Shown piece by piece: positions 4,971 through 5,061 of a DNA stretch of 5,061 nt. Made by a program: the position numbers and the translations under genes. The DNA lies in contig CAJBMR010000526.1 in the NCBI GenBank assembly GCA_903954205.1, forward strand, positions 1-5,061, given 5' to 3'. The notes below the pieces were generated by a model. That model saw only the letters and a list, made by a program, of their open reading frames with translations. It was not told the origin of the DNA and made no database searches. This DNA is from an uncultured bacterium (GTDB taxonomy: Bacteria > Actinomycetota > Actinomycetes > S36-B12). The stretch's first letter is position 1. Each line of letters begins with the position of its first letter.

Positions 4971-5061
4971 CGCTCGCCGCGCGAGCCGCTCGGAGTTGCT
5001 TAGCGCGCTCGCCGCGCGAGCCGCTCGGCGTTGATTGGCGCGCTCGCCGCGCGAGCCGCTC
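4971..5061. repeat. 35-bp-period tandem repeat array, at least 2.6 units, running off the window
   Basis: Copies begin at 4971, 5006 and 5041, exactly 35 bp apart. Each has a 23-bp identical core (4971-4993, 5006-5028; the third is cut after 21 bases at 5061). The 12-bp linkers AGTTGCTTAGCG and CGTTGATTGGCG agree at 9 of 12 positions. Each core holds a perfect 6-bp hairpin, GCTCGC-CGC-GCGAGC (4972-4986, 5007-5021, 5042-5056), and its right arm can instead pair more weakly with the CTCG that follows. The period is not a multiple of three and no gene covers it, so it looks intergenic. The full extent and function are unknown. Confidence 0.85.

Noticed and set aside
4971..5061. CRISPR array
   Set aside because: The conserved core is 23 bp and the intervening 12-bp pieces are too short and 9/12 identical to each other. 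CRISPR spacers are longer and unrelated, and no cas gene is present.

Overview
The window is high-GC DNA with the gene style of an actinomycete (Actinomycetota). A WhiB-family regulator, found only in this phylum and its phages, sits at the left edge. GTG starts, start/stop overlaps and tight gene packing fit this, and the gene order matches the M. tuberculosis whiB4 to crp neighbourhood (Rv3681c to Rv3677c) as I know it. I cannot name a genus. There is no tRNA, rRNA, transposase, CRISPR or phage gene.

Layout, left to right. (1) Positions 1-270, plus strand: the 3' part of a whiB4-like gene, cut by the window edge. (2) Positions 271-359: a short gap between convergent genes with a 12-bp hairpin that probably ends transcription from both sides. 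(3) Positions 360-2479, minus strand: two overlapping genes for ArsA/Get3-type ATPases, the upstream one with the complete deviant Walker A motif and the downstream one without its signature lysine. (4) Positions 2480-2550: a 71-bp divergent promoter region with two nearly identical, outward-facing -10 regions, each 6 nt from a start codon, suggesting two leaderless transcripts. (5) Positions 2551-4839, plus strand: a compact four-gene operon of a 52-residue DUF4177-like protein, a RidA-family protein, a NUDT19-like Nudix hydrolase and a LACTB2-like metallo-beta-lactamase-fold hydrolase. Spacings are -1, +11 and -4 nt. (6) Positions 4840-5061: non-coding DNA with a 12-bp palindrome, an 11-bp inverted repeat and the start of a 35-bp-period tandem repeat that runs off the window.

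How they may work together (inference). The ATPase pair probably acts as a heterodimeric Get3-like targeting or chaperone ATPase. The plus-strand operon looks like metabolite housekeeping: RidA for reactive enamine/imine intermediates, Nudix for CoA-type or other nucleoside diphosphate derivatives, and the MBL protein for hydrolysis of an ester, thioester or RNA bond. The mirrored promoter cores suggest both arms are expressed together. The WhiB4-like iron-sulfur redox protein next door hints at a redox link, but nothing here proves regulation.

The genes themselves form a known conserved block. The least explained items are the tandem repeat at the right edge, the 11-bp inverted repeat beside it and the mirrored promoter. 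I see no wholly new multi-gene system.
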